Source: Corynebacterium sp. (GTDB lineage: Bacteria > Actinomycetota > Actinomycetes > Mycobacteriales > Mycobacteriaceae). Taken from it: 64,000 nt of DNA. The DNA is taken from NCBI RefSeq assembly GCF_030532195.1, contig NZ_JAUNLP010000003.1, positions 137,866 to 201,865 on the forward strand, written 5' to 3'. The notes beneath the pieces were generated by a model. The model was given only the letters and a program-made list of their open reading frames with translations. It was not told where the DNA came from and made no database searches. Both the position numbers and the translations under genes were made by a program. Of the stretch, positions 9,651 to 17,929 are shown in pieces (the first letter of the stretch is position 1; each line of letters begins with the position of its first letter).

Positions 9651-9676
9651 AATTGCGCATCTTATCTACGCATTAT
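9651..9676 (-). promoter_or_regulatory. Candidate NsrR-responsive site upstream of hmp
   Basis: Read on the minus strand, the hmp upstream region holds two ATGCG-type elements about one helical turn apart (AATGCGT and ATGCGCAATT). The nsrR upstream region also contains paired TGCG elements (TGCGTTTAAATGCGT, near 10311-10327). A shared A/T-flanked TGCG element suggests one regulator controls both genes. This is pattern matching by eye and the assignment to NsrR is inference. Confidence 0.35.
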
Positions 9677-9759
9677 CGTGTGATGGGGGTAATAGTTTCT
9701 CTCACCACTGTGAAATTTCAGGGGCTAACCTGCAGAAACACTGCGGGCCCTCACCCCCG

Positions 9760-10227
9760 TTAATTCTTCGAAACAGGCTGCAAATTGAGCTTAGTGCGCC
9801 CCTCTACACCGTCGTCGAAGCCGCTATTGGACGCTGCCGGAGGGATTAAATCGGAGATCAAAACCGGATCCAGAGAAGCGAAGAAAGCCTCCTGTGCATC
9901 CGCCAATTTGCCGCGCAAAATGCACGCTGGCAGCAATGGACAGTTGGTTCCGACACAGTCCACAACTTCGTTATTTTCCAGGATTCGCAACAGCTTGCCC
10001 ACAGACTCATCCATTGCGGAATCACGCAGGTAAATGCCACCGTTACGCCCTTTAACCGCGTCGAGGAAACCGAGCTCCACTAGACGCGAGACCACCTTAG
10101 AAACATGTGCACGCGAGGCGTTGAGAGACTCCGCCACCTCCGCAGCGGTGTACTTGCGCCCCGGCTCCCCCATAGCCATCAGTGTGATGACACGCAGACC
10201 CAAATCAGAGAAAAGCGTCAATTGCAT
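9760..10227 (-). CDS. nsrR: Rrf2-family transcriptional regulator, NsrR-like nitric oxide sensor
   Basis: A 155-residue Rrf2 protein. The N-terminal winged helix (MQLTLFSDLGLRVITLMA, then SLNASRAHVSKVVSRLVELGFL) is followed by three cysteines spaced as in NsrR (VDCVGTNCPLLPAC), which hold an iron-sulfur cluster destroyed by nitric oxide. It should repress hmp until NO is present. The start ATG is preceded by GGAAGGA. It lies between pck and hmp on the minus strand, 127 bp from hmp, and may repress itself through the inverted repeat at 10293-10316. The three cysteines and the hmp neighbour favour NsrR over RirA or IscR. Confidence 0.85.
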   Translation of the reverse strand: MQLTLFSDLGLRVITLMAMGEPGRKYTAAEVAESLNASRAHVSKVVSRLVELGFLDAVKGRNGGIYLRDSAMDESVGKLLRILENNEVVDCVGTNCPLLPACILRGKLADAQEAFFASLDPVLISDLIPPAASNSGFDDGVEGRTKLNLQPVSKN

Positions 10228-10292
10228 TGCGTGCCATCCTTCCTTGTCCAGCCTGCTCCGGCTGACATTACTATTGCGCGCGGATAGTTAAA

Positions 10293-10316
10293 CGTCAATT
10301 ACTAATTTAGTTGACG
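10293..10316. promoter_or_regulatory. Inverted repeat in the nsrR promoter region
   Basis: CGTCAA at 10293-10298 and TTGACG at 10311-10316 form a 6-bp inverted repeat around an AT-rich centre, about 65-90 bp upstream of the nsrR start. Its place suits an operator or part of the promoter (TTGACG resembles a -35 element on the plus strand). No function is shown. Confidence 0.35.
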
Positions 10317-10332
10317 CATTTAAACGCACAAC

Positions 10333-10364
10333 CACCCCCTGCAGGGCAGATGCCGCAGGGGGTG
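10333..10364 (-). terminator. Hairpin downstream of pck
   Basis: CACCCCCTGC at 10333-10342 pairs perfectly with 10355-10364 (10 bp, GC-rich, 12-nt loop). It lies 30 bp past the pck stop. On the minus strand only a weak T-rich stretch follows, so it is a probable but not ideal intrinsic terminator. Confidence 0.6.
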
Positions 10365-10393
10365 ACGTGAAACCTTAGAGGATTAGCTAGCTG

Positions 10394-12229
10394 CTAGTCT
10401 TCCAGGCTCTTTTCGATACGTGCCTTGAGAGCGTCGAACTCGTCCCAGACCTCCTGCGGAACACGGTCGCCGAGGAACTTCAGCCATTCCTCATTGTCCG
10501 GCAGGTCGCCCTGCCACTTAGCGGCCGGTGCCTTCAGTGCTTCCTTGACATCGTCGAAGTCGATGTCAAGGCCGGTCAGGTCCAGATCTTCAGCCTTTGC
10601 GGTGTGACCAACGACGGTCTCCTTGGCGCCAACGCGGCCCTCAATGCGGTCAATAATCCACTTGAGAACGCGGGAGTTGTCGCCGAAGCCCGGCCACAGG
10701 AAGCGGCCGTCTTCGCCGCGGCGGAACCAGTTAACCAGGAAGACCTCTGGCATCTTGTCGCCGCCCTTGACACCCATGTTGATCCAGTGCTGCAGGTAGT
10801 CACCGACGTTGTAGCCGATGAACGGCAGCATTGCCATCGGGTCATGGCGAAGGGAGCCGACCTTTGCCTCAGCGGAAGCTGCGGTCTGGCCGGAAGCCAG
10901 GGTTGCACCGATGAAGGTTGCGTGGTTCCAGGACAGAGCCTGGGTTACCAGCGGCACGGTGTCCGGACGGCGGCCACCGAAAAGAATTGCGTCAATCGGG
11001 ACACCCTGCGGGTCGTCGTACTCCGGTGCAGCAACCGGGCACTGCGAAATCGGGGTGCAGTAACGGGAGTTCGGGTGCGAGGACAGCTCGTCGGAATCCG
11101 GGGTCCAGTCATTGCCCTTCCAGTCAATGAGGTGCTCCGGCTTGCCTTCCATGCCCTCCCACCAGACATCGCCATCGTCGGTCAGAGCGACGTTGGTGAA
11201 GATGGTGTTACCGGCCTCCATGGTCTTCATGGCGTTCGGGTTCGAGGAGTAGTTGGTGCCCGGTGCGACACCGAAGAAGCCGTTCTCCGGGTTCACAGCG
11301 TACAGACGGCCGTCCTCGCCGAACTTCAGCCATGCGATGTCGTCGCCGACGACCTCAGCCTTCCAGCCTTCGATGGTCGGGGTGAGCATAGCGAGGTTGG
11401 TCTTACCACATGCAGACGGGAATGCTGCAGCGATGTGGTAGGCCTTGCCCTCCGGGTTGGTCAGCTTCAGGATGAGCATGTGCTCAGCCATCCAGCCCTC
11501 TTCCTTAGCCATAACGGAAGCGATACGCAGTGCGTAGCACTTCTTGGCCAGGATGGCGTTTCCGCCGTAACCGGAACCGTAAGACCAAATCTCCTTGGTC
11601 TCCGGGAACTGGGTGATGTACTTCTCATCGTTGCACGGCCAAGCGACGTCCTCCTGGCCCTCCTCCAGCGGAGCACCAACGGAGTGCAGCGCGTGAACAA
11701 AGTCGCCGTCCGGACCAATCTTGTCCAGGGCATCCTTACCCATGCGAGTCATAATGCGCATGGACAAAACGACGTACTCGGAGTCGGTCAGCTGAACACC
11801 CAGCTTCGGCTCCGGGTCAGTAATCGGACCCATGCAGAACGGAACGACGAACATGGTGCGGCCCTTCATGGAACCGCGGTAGTGCTCGGTCATTTCCTTC
11901 TTCAGCTCGACCGGATCCGCCCAGTTATTGGTCGGACCAGCGTCCTCTTCCTTCTCAGAAGCGATGAACGTGCGGGACTCCACACGAGCAACGTCCTTCG
12001 GGTTCGAGCGGGCAAGGAAAGAATTCGGGCGCTTTTCCTCATTCAGCTTGATGAAAGTTCCCTTATCCACCAAGTCCTGGGAAAGGCGATTCCACTCTTC
12101 CTCCGAGCCATCGGCAAAGACAACCTTATCTGGCTGGGTCAGCTCTGCGACCTCGGCAATCCAGCGCAGCAGTTCGGCGTTCTCGGTCGGGGCCTGGCCC
12201 TCGAGACCAGGAATAGAAGGTGCGGACAT
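10394..12229 (-). CDS. pck: Phosphoenolpyruvate carboxykinase (GTP)
   Basis: A 611-residue GTP-type PEP carboxykinase, which converts oxaloacetate to PEP in gluconeogenesis. The kinase-1a P-loop with the hyperreactive cysteine ([15 protein letters not shown]) is near residue 275, and the GTP-type [14 protein letters not shown] segment is further on. Length matches the family (about 600-620). The start ATG at 12229 has AGGAGAA upstream. In corynebacteria and mycobacteria this gene sits near trmB, as here, which supports the chromosomal order used in reading the rest of the window. Confidence 0.96.
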   Translation of the reverse strand: MSAPSIPGLEGQAPTENAELLRWIAEVAELTQPDKVVFADGSEEEWNRLSQDLVDKGTFIKLNEEKRPNSFLARSNPKDVARVESRTFIASEKEEDAGPTNNWADPVELKKEMTEHYRGSMKGRTMFVVPFCMGPITDPEPKLGVQLTDSEYVVLSMRIMTRMGKDALDKIGPDGDFVHALHSVGAPLEEGQEDVAWPCNDEKYITQFPETKEIWSYGSGYGGNAILAKKCYALRIASVMAKEEGWMAEHMLILKLTNPEGKAYHIAAAFPSACGKTNLAMLTPTIEGWKAEVVGDDIAWLKFGEDGRLYAVNPENGFFGVAPGTNYSSNPNAMKTMEAGNTIFTNVALTDDGDVWWEGMEGKPEHLIDWKGNDWTPDSDELSSHPNSRYCTPISQCPVAAPEYDDPQGVPIDAILFGGRRPDTVPLVTQALSWNHATFIGATLASGQTAASAEAKVGSLRHDPMAMLPFIGYNVGDYLQHWINMGVKGGDKMPEVFLVNWFRRGEDGRFLWPGFGDNSRVLKWIIDRIEGRVGAKETVVGHTAKAEDLDLTGLDIDFDDVKEALKAPAAKWQGDLPDNEEWLKFLGDRVPQEVWDEFDALKARIEKSLED

Positions 12230-12536
12230 CAGTTCTCCTGACTCATTGATTCGCGTCTTGATTTAAGGCTACCGGGGGTTAGAGAAAGTTGCCGGACCCC
12301 ACATCGGCATCAGCCCCAATCCCTGTTTTGTAGACATGGCAGTAATCGCTTCACAGCAGACTATTTCTTCTGCAGTATTTAGGCTACCTGTTTATTTACG
12401 GCCGTGACCTGCGATTAAGGGCAGCCTCACCATACCTAGACGGGGATGTGAACAATCACTCACCTATTACCCCCATTTGTAAGCAACGAGAACACAGTCA
12501 CCCGCATCGGACTGTCCCGAAAAGGACGAGAGGGCG
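12230..12536. promoter_or_regulatory. Intergenic region upstream of pck
   Basis: These 307 bp must hold the pck promoter on the minus strand and the end of the small gene to the right. I see two short related stretches (AAGGCTACC near 12266 and TAGGCTACC near 12380) and a GTGA-N4-TCAC palindrome near 12450. The latter does not match the corynebacterial GlxR spacing. No RNA gene or open frame is supported. Confidence 0.35.
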
Positions 12537-12968
12537 CTAACGCCAGCTGCCCCGCGCGTCCCGCTCCCACGAGTACGCATCCCACTGCCCTACCGACTCA
12601 GCCAACTCCGCACTATCCCCCGACGCCGACTCCGCCCCAGAACCATCGGCCTGATCCGCACTCCAGGACTCCCACGTGCCGTCAAAGCGCACAGTTGTCA
12701 CATGGTCCACCGTGCCGTCACCGTCTAAATCCGAGTAGATCGACAACCCGGAATCGTCGGCAAGCGTAATTGAGCCCTCATCGTCGCCGAGGTCGTAGAG
12801 CTGACCGTCGATTTCCACGACAAGCCCCGCCCCGTCGACATCCATCAACCGACTGTCTATCGGCGTCGCACCATCCAACCCGCACGGCATACCGGCCGGT
12901 TGGTTTGCAAACACGCCATCGGTAACCGGCTGCTCGGAAAAATACTGCAGCAAGGAAAATTCAGCCAT
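12537..12968 (-). CDS. Small acidic hypothetical protein with an EF-hand-like DxDxDG loop
   Basis: A 143-residue acidic protein with no signal peptide or membrane segment. Residues near 80 read DLDGDGTVDHVTTVRFDGTW, a calcium-loop-like DxDxDG followed by beta-strand repeats. The same kind of stretch occurs in small actinobacterial proteins annotated DUF6802, and I think this is a member. The C-terminus is serine and alanine rich. The ATG is preceded by GGGGGAAA. It is last in a minus-strand run after two other poorly known genes, possibly one operon. Function is unknown. Confidence 0.65.
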   Translation of the reverse strand: MAEFSLLQYFSEQPVTDGVFANQPAGMPCGLDGATPIDSRLMDVDGAGLVVEIDGQLYDLGDDEGSITLADDSGLSIYSDLDGDGTVDHVTTVRFDGTWESWSADQADGSGAESASGDSAELAESVGQWDAYSWERDARGSWR

Positions 12969-12999
12969 TTCTATTTCCCCCTATTTACCCAGGTCATCG

Positions 13000-14127
13000 C
13001 TATCTATTGGTTGGCCCGACGTAGTTTGCCAATTGCTCTATTCGCCACCCCTGGCCTCGCGCACCGAGCGCCTCGCGCACCGCGACTTCCACCGCCTGCT
13101 GCCAGCGCCGCCGCAAGTGGGCCAGGTAGTTCGCGCGCCATTGCGCGGAACGCTGTTTCGCGTTACGACGAACTGTTGCGCCCACCGCCACAACCGCGAC
13201 GATCAACCCCACCACCAGCGCGGCCCCAACCGCCACCGCCGGCGGCAGCCCCACCCACGTCAACAACCTGTGGACGACCCTCACCGCAGCAACGGCAACA
13301 CCCAGGGATGCCACGGCCACCACTGCCTCCACCACGTAGTTTGGTCGCGCTGGGCGCTCCGGCGCGGGAACAGCGGTGTCCACATCGAGGCCCAGTTCAT
13401 CACCACACCACTGTTTCAACCGCGCCGCAGCGCTCTCCGCCCGGCTCCGCAGCGACTCGGCATCCGCAGCCTCTTGCTCAGCCAACTCCTGCAGCGCCTC
13501 CCAAACAGCGCTTTCGGCAGCCACCTGGAGTTTTCGCTGCAATCGCGCCGCCGCACCGGCTGCGCGCGATCGCTCCTGCGCCAGTTGCGCTCTGGCATAT
13601 CTGGCCCGGCGCGACGAAGGCCCCTCACCAAAGTTCCGCGGTGGCCCTTCTGCGAGCAGGACCAGGGTGCGCGCCATCCGTTCGTCCAACGCTCCCATGG
13701 GGATAGCGCCGTCGATTTCCTGCCGCCAGGCCTGTGCGTAGTCACCGTTGCCAATGAGGCCAACCGCGATCCTTCCCGTGGCGCGGGCGATGGCCGCCAC
13801 CGTATCCACGCATTCCCGTGTCGGCTGCACCTCACTGTCTGCGACGTAGAGCACCACTGAGCTGCGCCTATCCACGAACTCCAGACGACGTGGCTGTACA
13901 GAGACATCTACCAGTTGCGAGAAATCCGCGCGGTCGGCCGCACTGCCCGCCTTAGTCACGACCACCGGTGGCCGCTGCGCAGACGAGCCCTCAACAGGTT
14001 CCCCCTCTACGCGCTCAGGCACGCTACGCTGTCCGTGGCCACGTGCGACACCAGTGGGCGCACCGGAATCGGGCACGCGACGTTCCCCAAGCCCACGTTC
14101 AACGTCTGCTACTTCCGGTGCTGCCAC
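13000..14127 (-). CDS. Hypothetical membrane-anchored protein with coiled coil (Rv0209/Rv0210 position)
   Basis: A 375-residue protein. It has a polar N-terminal region of about 60 residues, a mixed alpha/beta stretch, an arginine- and alanine-rich helical region (about 165-255) likely to form coiled coil, then a hydrophobic pair of helices (about 265-325), and a basic C-terminal tail. I recognise no catalytic motif. It begins with GTG and overlaps the upstream gene by 19 bp, so the two are probably co-translated. In M. tuberculosis two uncharacterised genes, Rv0209 and Rv0210, sit in the same place between trmB and pckA; homology to either is suspected from position and must be tested. Confidence 0.65.
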   Translation of the reverse strand: MAAPEVADVERGLGERRVPDSGAPTGVARGHGQRSVPERVEGEPVEGSSAQRPPVVVTKAGSAADRADFSQLVDVSVQPRRLEFVDRRSSVVLYVADSEVQPTRECVDTVAAIARATGRIAVGLIGNGDYAQAWRQEIDGAIPMGALDERMARTLVLLAEGPPRNFGEGPSSRRARYARAQLAQERSRAAGAAARLQRKLQVAAESAVWEALQELAEQEAADAESLRSRAESAAARLKQWCGDELGLDVDTAVPAPERPARPNYVVEAVVAVASLGVAVAAVRVVHRLLTWVGLPPAVAVGAALVVGLIVAVVAVGATVRRNAKQRSAQWRANYLAHLRRRWQQAVEVAVREALGARGQGWRIEQLANYVGPTNR

Positions 14128-14609
14128 AGCAACTCCTCCAGGCCATCACGCGCCGCCGGAAAGGCCACCGCAATTTCCGTCAGCTGTGCTACCAGTGCTG
14201 AGTCCGCTTCTTGGCTATCACTCACACCGTTGCCCTCACTCACACCGTGCAGCGCCAGGTTGAATACATAAGAGTGCTCAGCTGGCTCATTGGTGGTGAT
14301 CTCGCAATATTCGTCGGCAAGCGTGCGGCGAATCGGGTGCTGTTCAATGACCAGCTCTACCGGAGTAGCCAGCGTCTCTGCGATTTCTTTGTGGCACTGC
14401 GCAAATGCGTGCCGTACGCCTTGCTCGGCCACGCCTCGGTGCAGGCGCGCGCATATTTTCTGGCTGTGTACGTCACGTTCCAGCGCTGCGGCGACGGCGA
14501 CTTCGGCGGCGCCTGAGTTGCCCGATTCCTGCCTGCCAGATAGCCAATCTAAGGCGGCAGAGCGCAGCGTTACTGCAGGTGGAGCTGATTTTCCTGAAAT
14601 TAGGTCCAT
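14109..14609 (-). CDS. Hypothetical protein, partner of the downstream coiled-coil gene
   Basis: A 166-residue protein without a signal peptide or clear membrane segment. The frame is open back to 14813, but the first 68 codons look non-coding. The ATG at 14607-14609 has a purine-rich AAGGGGAA upstream, so I use it. The middle (AALERDVHSQKICARLHRGVAEQGV) is helical and charged. It overlaps the following gene by 19 bp. I do not recognise a family. It is divergent from trmB, in the slot where mycobacteria carry uncharacterised genes next to pckA. Confidence 0.58.
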   Translation of the reverse strand: MDLISGKSAPPAVTLRSAALDWLSGRQESGNSGAAEVAVAAALERDVHSQKICARLHRGVAEQGVRHAFAQCHKEIAETLATPVELVIEQHPIRRTLADEYCEITTNEPAEHSYVFNLALHGVSEGNGVSDSQEADSALVAQLTEIAVAFPAARDGLEELLWQHRK

Positions 14610-14821
14610 GTGACCTATTCCCCTTCCCCCATATTCCTGGTATCCCCTTGCCCAGGTGCCGAGCCATAAGCGGCACGGCTTCGCGTTCAGACTACAACGA
14701 CCCCCGGATTCGGCAACTCGAATAGTGGCGCCACCTGCTTCAAGCCTGCGCAAGGATCCCGGGGGCGCTGGTGGGATAGCGCTTATTGGATAGTTAGCCC
14801 CTGTCGGGGACAATAGGGAAC

Positions 14822-15610
14822 GTGACTACTTCTGATTTTTCTGAAAACACTGAACAACCCCCAAAGCGGCAATCAAAAAAGGGCGAACTGCCCTCTGGCC
14901 GACCGGAAAAGACCCAGTTCAATGATGGTCTGGACTACCCGCGCATCGGCAATCTTTCTTTCCGCCGCGGCACTCTGACTCCCAACCAGGAAAAAATCTG
15001 GGACGAAAATTGGGATGCTTACGGCAAGGTGCTCTCTGACGAAGTCATTGATGTCGAGGAATGGTTCGGCCGCCAGGGTCCAACCATCGTCGAGATTGGC
15101 TGCGGCACTGGTACGTCCACTGTCGCGATGGCACCAAAGGAGCCCGACCACAACATCATCGCCGTCGAGCTCTACCGCCCTGGCCTGGCCAAACTGCTCT
15201 CCGCGACTGTGCGCAATGAGGTTCCGAATATCCGCATGGTCCGTGGCGATGGCGTCGAGGTCCTACAGCGCATGATTGAGCCGGAGTCCCTGGCTGGTGT
15301 TCGCCTGTTCTTCCCGGACCCCTGGCCCAAGGCGCGCCACCACAAGCGCCGTATTCTGCAGTCCGGCACGCTGCGCTTGATTTCGTCGCGCCTGAAGCCC
15401 GGTGGCGTCTTCCACGCCGCCACTGACCACGCCGGATACGCCGAGTGGATTGAAGAGCTGCGTGATGTCGAGCCGACCTTGGAGCCCATCGCGTGGCCGT
15501 GGCCGGAATCTCCCATGCTTCTCGACCGCCCGACGACCAAGTTCGAAGCCCGCGGTCTCAACCTCGATCACAGCATCCACGAGTTCATCTGGCGCAAGAA
15601 GGAGGCCTAG
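14822..15610 (+). CDS. trmB: tRNA (guanine-N7-)-methyltransferase
   Basis: A 262-residue class I SAM-dependent methyltransferase that makes m7G46 in tRNA. The SAM loop [11 protein letters not shown] is near residue 92. The TrmB hallmark [15 protein letters not shown] is near residue 165, and the C-terminal TKFEARG matches the family. An N-terminal polar extension of about 45 residues is typical of actinobacteria. The start is GTG at 14822, just after a -10-like GACAAT, so the message may be leaderless. The NYN-domain gene follows after 5 bp, forming an operon conserved in corynebacteria and mycobacteria (Rv0208c-Rv0207c). Confidence 0.93.
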   Translation: MTTSDFSENTEQPPKRQSKKGELPSGRPEKTQFNDGLDYPRIGNLSFRRGTLTPNQEKIWDENWDAYGKVLSDEVIDVEEWFGRQGPTIVEIGCGTGTSTVAMAPKEPDHNIIAVELYRPGLAKLLSATVRNEVPNIRMVRGDGVEVLQRMIEPESLAGVRLFFPDPWPKARHHKRRILQSGTLRLISSRLKPGGVFHAATDHAGYAEWIEELRDVEPTLEPIAWPWPESPMLLDRPTTKFEARGLNLDHSIHEFIWRKKEA

Positions 15611-15615
15611 GAACA

Positions 15616-16299
15616 ATGAGCACGACACAGAACACGTCCGCCAGCTATTCCACCGCCGAGACTCACCCAACCGCGTTGTTGGTCTGGGACGCACCGAACC
15701 TGGACATGGGGCTCGGCGCAATCCTGGGTTCCCGCCCGACCGCCGCGCACCGTCCGCGCTTTGATGCCGTGGGTAAATGGCTTATCGACGAAGCCAACCG
15801 CGTCTCCAAGAAAATTGGCTCCGATGTCCTGCCTGAGGCCACGGTCTTTACCAACGTCAACCCAGGTTCCGCCGAAATTGTCCGCCCATGGGTCGAGGCC
15901 CTGCGCAATGTTGGATTCGCGGTTTTCGCCAAGCCGAAGATCGAAGAGGACACCGACGTTGACCCGGACATGATTGCGCACATCCAAAGGCGTTACGACG
16001 AGAGCGTATTGCGAAGTGTCGTCGTTGCGTCCGCTGACGGCCAGAATTTCCAGGAACTACTGGAAAAACTGGCTGCTGAAGGCATTCCGGTAACCGTTAT
16101 TGGTTTCCACGAGCACGCTTCCTGGGCGCTGGCCTCGGATGCGATTCGCTTTGTTGACCTGGAGGAAATCAAGGGCGTCTTCCGCGAGCCGCTGCCGCGC
16201 ATTGACCTGGACCGCCTGCCAGATGACGGTGCTTGGCTGCAGCCATTCCGTCCGCTTACTGCGCTGCTGAAAGATCGCGACCACAAGAACGACGACTAG
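15616..16299 (+). CDS. NYN/PIN-like domain protein (Rv0207c type)
   Basis: A 227-residue protein with an NYN-type PIN fold. The opening strand ALLVWDAPNLDMGLG carries the acidic D-x-x-N pattern of these putative RNases. VVVASADGQNFQELLEKLAAEGIPVTVIGF supplies the later acidic site and the Rossmann-like strands. I use the ATG at 15616, 5 bp after the trmB stop, rather than the longer frame that overlaps trmB. In related genomes this gene sits between trmB and the trehalose-monomycolate flippase gene mmpL3/cmpL1. Here the flippase gene is not next to it. RNA cleavage is inferred from the fold only. Confidence 0.78.
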   Translation: MSTTQNTSASYSTAETHPTALLVWDAPNLDMGLGAILGSRPTAAHRPRFDAVGKWLIDEANRVSKKIGSDVLPEATVFTNVNPGSAEIVRPWVEALRNVGFAVFAKPKIEEDTDVDPDMIAHIQRRYDESVLRSVVVASADGQNFQELLEKLAAEGIPVTVIGFHEHASWALASDAIRFVDLEEIKGVFREPLPRIDLDRLPDDGAWLQPFRPLTALLKDRDHKNDD

Positions 16300-16336
16300 T
16301 CGGCTAACTCGCATCCAGCTAACGGGAGGCAGTGCT

Positions 16337-16368
16337 GTAGTTAGGCAGCGCCGTAGTTAGGCAGTGCT
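16337..16368. repeat. Two tandem 16-bp repeats downstream of the NYN gene
   Basis: The unit GTAGTTAGGCAG(C/T)GC(C/T) occurs at 16337-16352 and again at 16353-16368, with a partial GGCAGTGCT just before. A small hairpin (CCTAA ... TTAGG) follows before the next gene's start. The repeat lies exactly where cmpL1/mmpL3 would be expected, so it may be a remnant or scar. Confidence 0.6.
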
Positions 16369-16425
16369 GCCCTAAACGACGTTTTGCCGTTAGGATGCAA
16401 TAGACGACGAACAGGCTTCTTACTT

Positions 16426-17484
16426 ATGTCACGACTTAAAAATGCCCTAACCAAGATCGGCAATGCCGGCTGGCTACGTGTGAGCATCACCGTAGCCATT
16501 GTGGTCGTGGGCGTAGTCCTGACTGTGAAGAACTGGGACAGCGTGGTCCAAGGACTACGCATCCTCGCAGGCGTCGATATCAGCTGGATGTTGTTCTCCA
16601 TCGTCAGCGTGGCCTTTGCCCTGTTCTCCATGGCTGAGGTGATGCGTCTGCTGTTGCGCGCCGGTGGTGTGGAAAACGCCACCCGCGGCAATACTGCCGC
16701 GCTAACCCTGGCTTCTAATGCCTGGTCAGTCACGGTTCCCGGTGGTGCTGCATTCTCCACCGCGCTTCAGATCAAGCGCATGATGCAGTGGGGAGCCTCA
16801 CCAGTTGTGGTCAGCTGGTTTGTTCTCTTCTCCGGTGCGCTGTCATTTTTGGGCCTGGCGTTTTTGGGCGTCGGCAGTCTCTTTTTCGTCGGCCAGGGCG
16901 GCACCACCGCCGTGCTCGTCGCCATTGCGATTGTGGTTTTGCTGGCCACCCTACTGTTGTGGCGGTTCTCCCAGGACCCGACGTTTGTCAGCAAAATTGG
17001 CAAGTGGGGTCTCGGGGTCTTCAATAAGATTCGAAAGAAGCCGAAAAATACGGATGTCGAACGTCTCGATGACGTCGTAAAGCAGCTCACCAGCGTCGAA
17101 CTGCCCTTGCAGACCCTCGCGTTTTCCTTCTTCTGGTCCTTCCTTAACTGGGTGGCGGAGATTGTTTGCCTCTACGCGGCGGTGCGCGCCGTCGGTGTCG
17201 ACGATATTTCCGCGACGAAGGTGCTGCTGGCGTTTGTCACCGGTAAACTCGCCGGCTGGATTCAGGCAACGCCAGGCGGTATCGGCACCGTGGAGGCGGC
17301 GCTGACTGCGGCGCTCGTGGCCGGTGGTACGACGGGCGCGGAGGCGTTTGCGTCCGTTCTGGTCTACCGCGTGGTCTCGTTCGTACTGGTCGCTATCGTC
17401 GGCTGGATTATCTACCTTCTCGGTTTTGACCATGAGGGTGCCCCGGAGACGCAGCCGGAGAGTTCGCAGGTCGCGGGCAGCTAG
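16426..17484 (+). CDS. YbhN/UPF0104-type integral membrane protein
   Basis: A 352-residue protein with about seven to eight membrane helices and the pattern of the lysylphosphatidylglycerol-synthase transmembrane/UPF0104 family: ALTLASNAWSVTVPGGAAFSTALQIKRM near residue 95 and GWIQATPGGIGTVEAALTAALVAGG near residue 280. These proteins are lipid flippases or their membrane domains; no catalytic LPG-synthase domain is attached. The start ATG at 16426 is chosen because the upstream 14 codons run through a hairpin. The DUF3054 gene follows after 10 bp, so the two are likely one operon. A role in envelope lipid transport is plausible but unproven. Confidence 0.75.
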   Translation: MSRLKNALTKIGNAGWLRVSITVAIVVVGVVLTVKNWDSVVQGLRILAGVDISWMLFSIVSVAFALFSMAEVMRLLLRAGGVENATRGNTAALTLASNAWSVTVPGGAAFSTALQIKRMMQWGASPVVVSWFVLFSGALSFLGLAFLGVGSLFFVGQGGTTAVLVAIAIVVLLATLLLWRFSQDPTFVSKIGKWGLGVFNKIRKKPKNTDVERLDDVVKQLTSVELPLQTLAFSFFWSFLNWVAEIVCLYAAVRAVGVDDISATKVLLAFVTGKLAGWIQATPGGIGTVEAALTAALVAGGTTGAEAFASVLVYRVVSFVLVAIVGWIIYLLGFDHEGAPETQPESSQVAGS

Positions 17485-17494
17485 ACTGGGGTTC

Positions 17495-17866
17495 ATGAAT
17501 ACGCGCGTATCGACGTACTTGATTGACACCCTGGCTATTTTTATCTTCGCCATTCTGGCACGTCTGGCCCATAATTCGGCTACGGATCCGTTCACTTTCC
17601 TCAATATTCTGGATACGTTCTGGCCATTCGCGCTCGGTACTCTACTAGGTACTGCACTGATTAAAAATGAGCCGGATCCGCGGAAGATTTCCTCCGGCGC
17701 AATTGTGTGGTTTGCCACTGTGGCCGTTGGCCTGGCTGTGTGGGCCGTCCGTAATTCTGAGATGCCGCACTGGTCATTTATCCTGGTCGCAACGGTAATG
17801 AGTGGTTTGCTGCTGCTCGGCTGGCGCGGTGCGGCGAACGCCGTTCAGCGCAAGTCGATTGAGTGA
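17495..17866 (+). CDS. DUF3054-type small membrane protein
   Basis: A 123-residue protein with four membrane helices. The order and residues (YLIDTLAIFIFAILARLAHN, then FWPFALGTLLGTAL, then a tryptophan-rich end) match the actinobacterial DUF3054 family as I know it. The start ATG at 17495 lies 10 bp after the YbhN-like gene. No function is established for the family. The longer frame from 17324 overlaps the previous gene and is not used. Confidence 0.72.
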   Translation: MNTRVSTYLIDTLAIFIFAILARLAHNSATDPFTFLNILDTFWPFALGTLLGTALIKNEPDPRKISSGAIVWFATVAVGLAVWAVRNSEMPHWSFILVATVMSGLLLLGWRGAANAVQRKSIE

Positions 17867-17929
17867 CCTGTGGCGCTAACGACAATAAACGGTTTTTAAT
17901 TTGTCCATCACACCTCGATAATTGAGGGT

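Noticed and set aside
10604..12241. 545-codon open frame on the plus strand opposite pck
   Set aside because: It is a shadow of the high-GC pck gene. It has no family motifs and no plausible start, and the minus-strand frame is a clear PEP carboxykinase.
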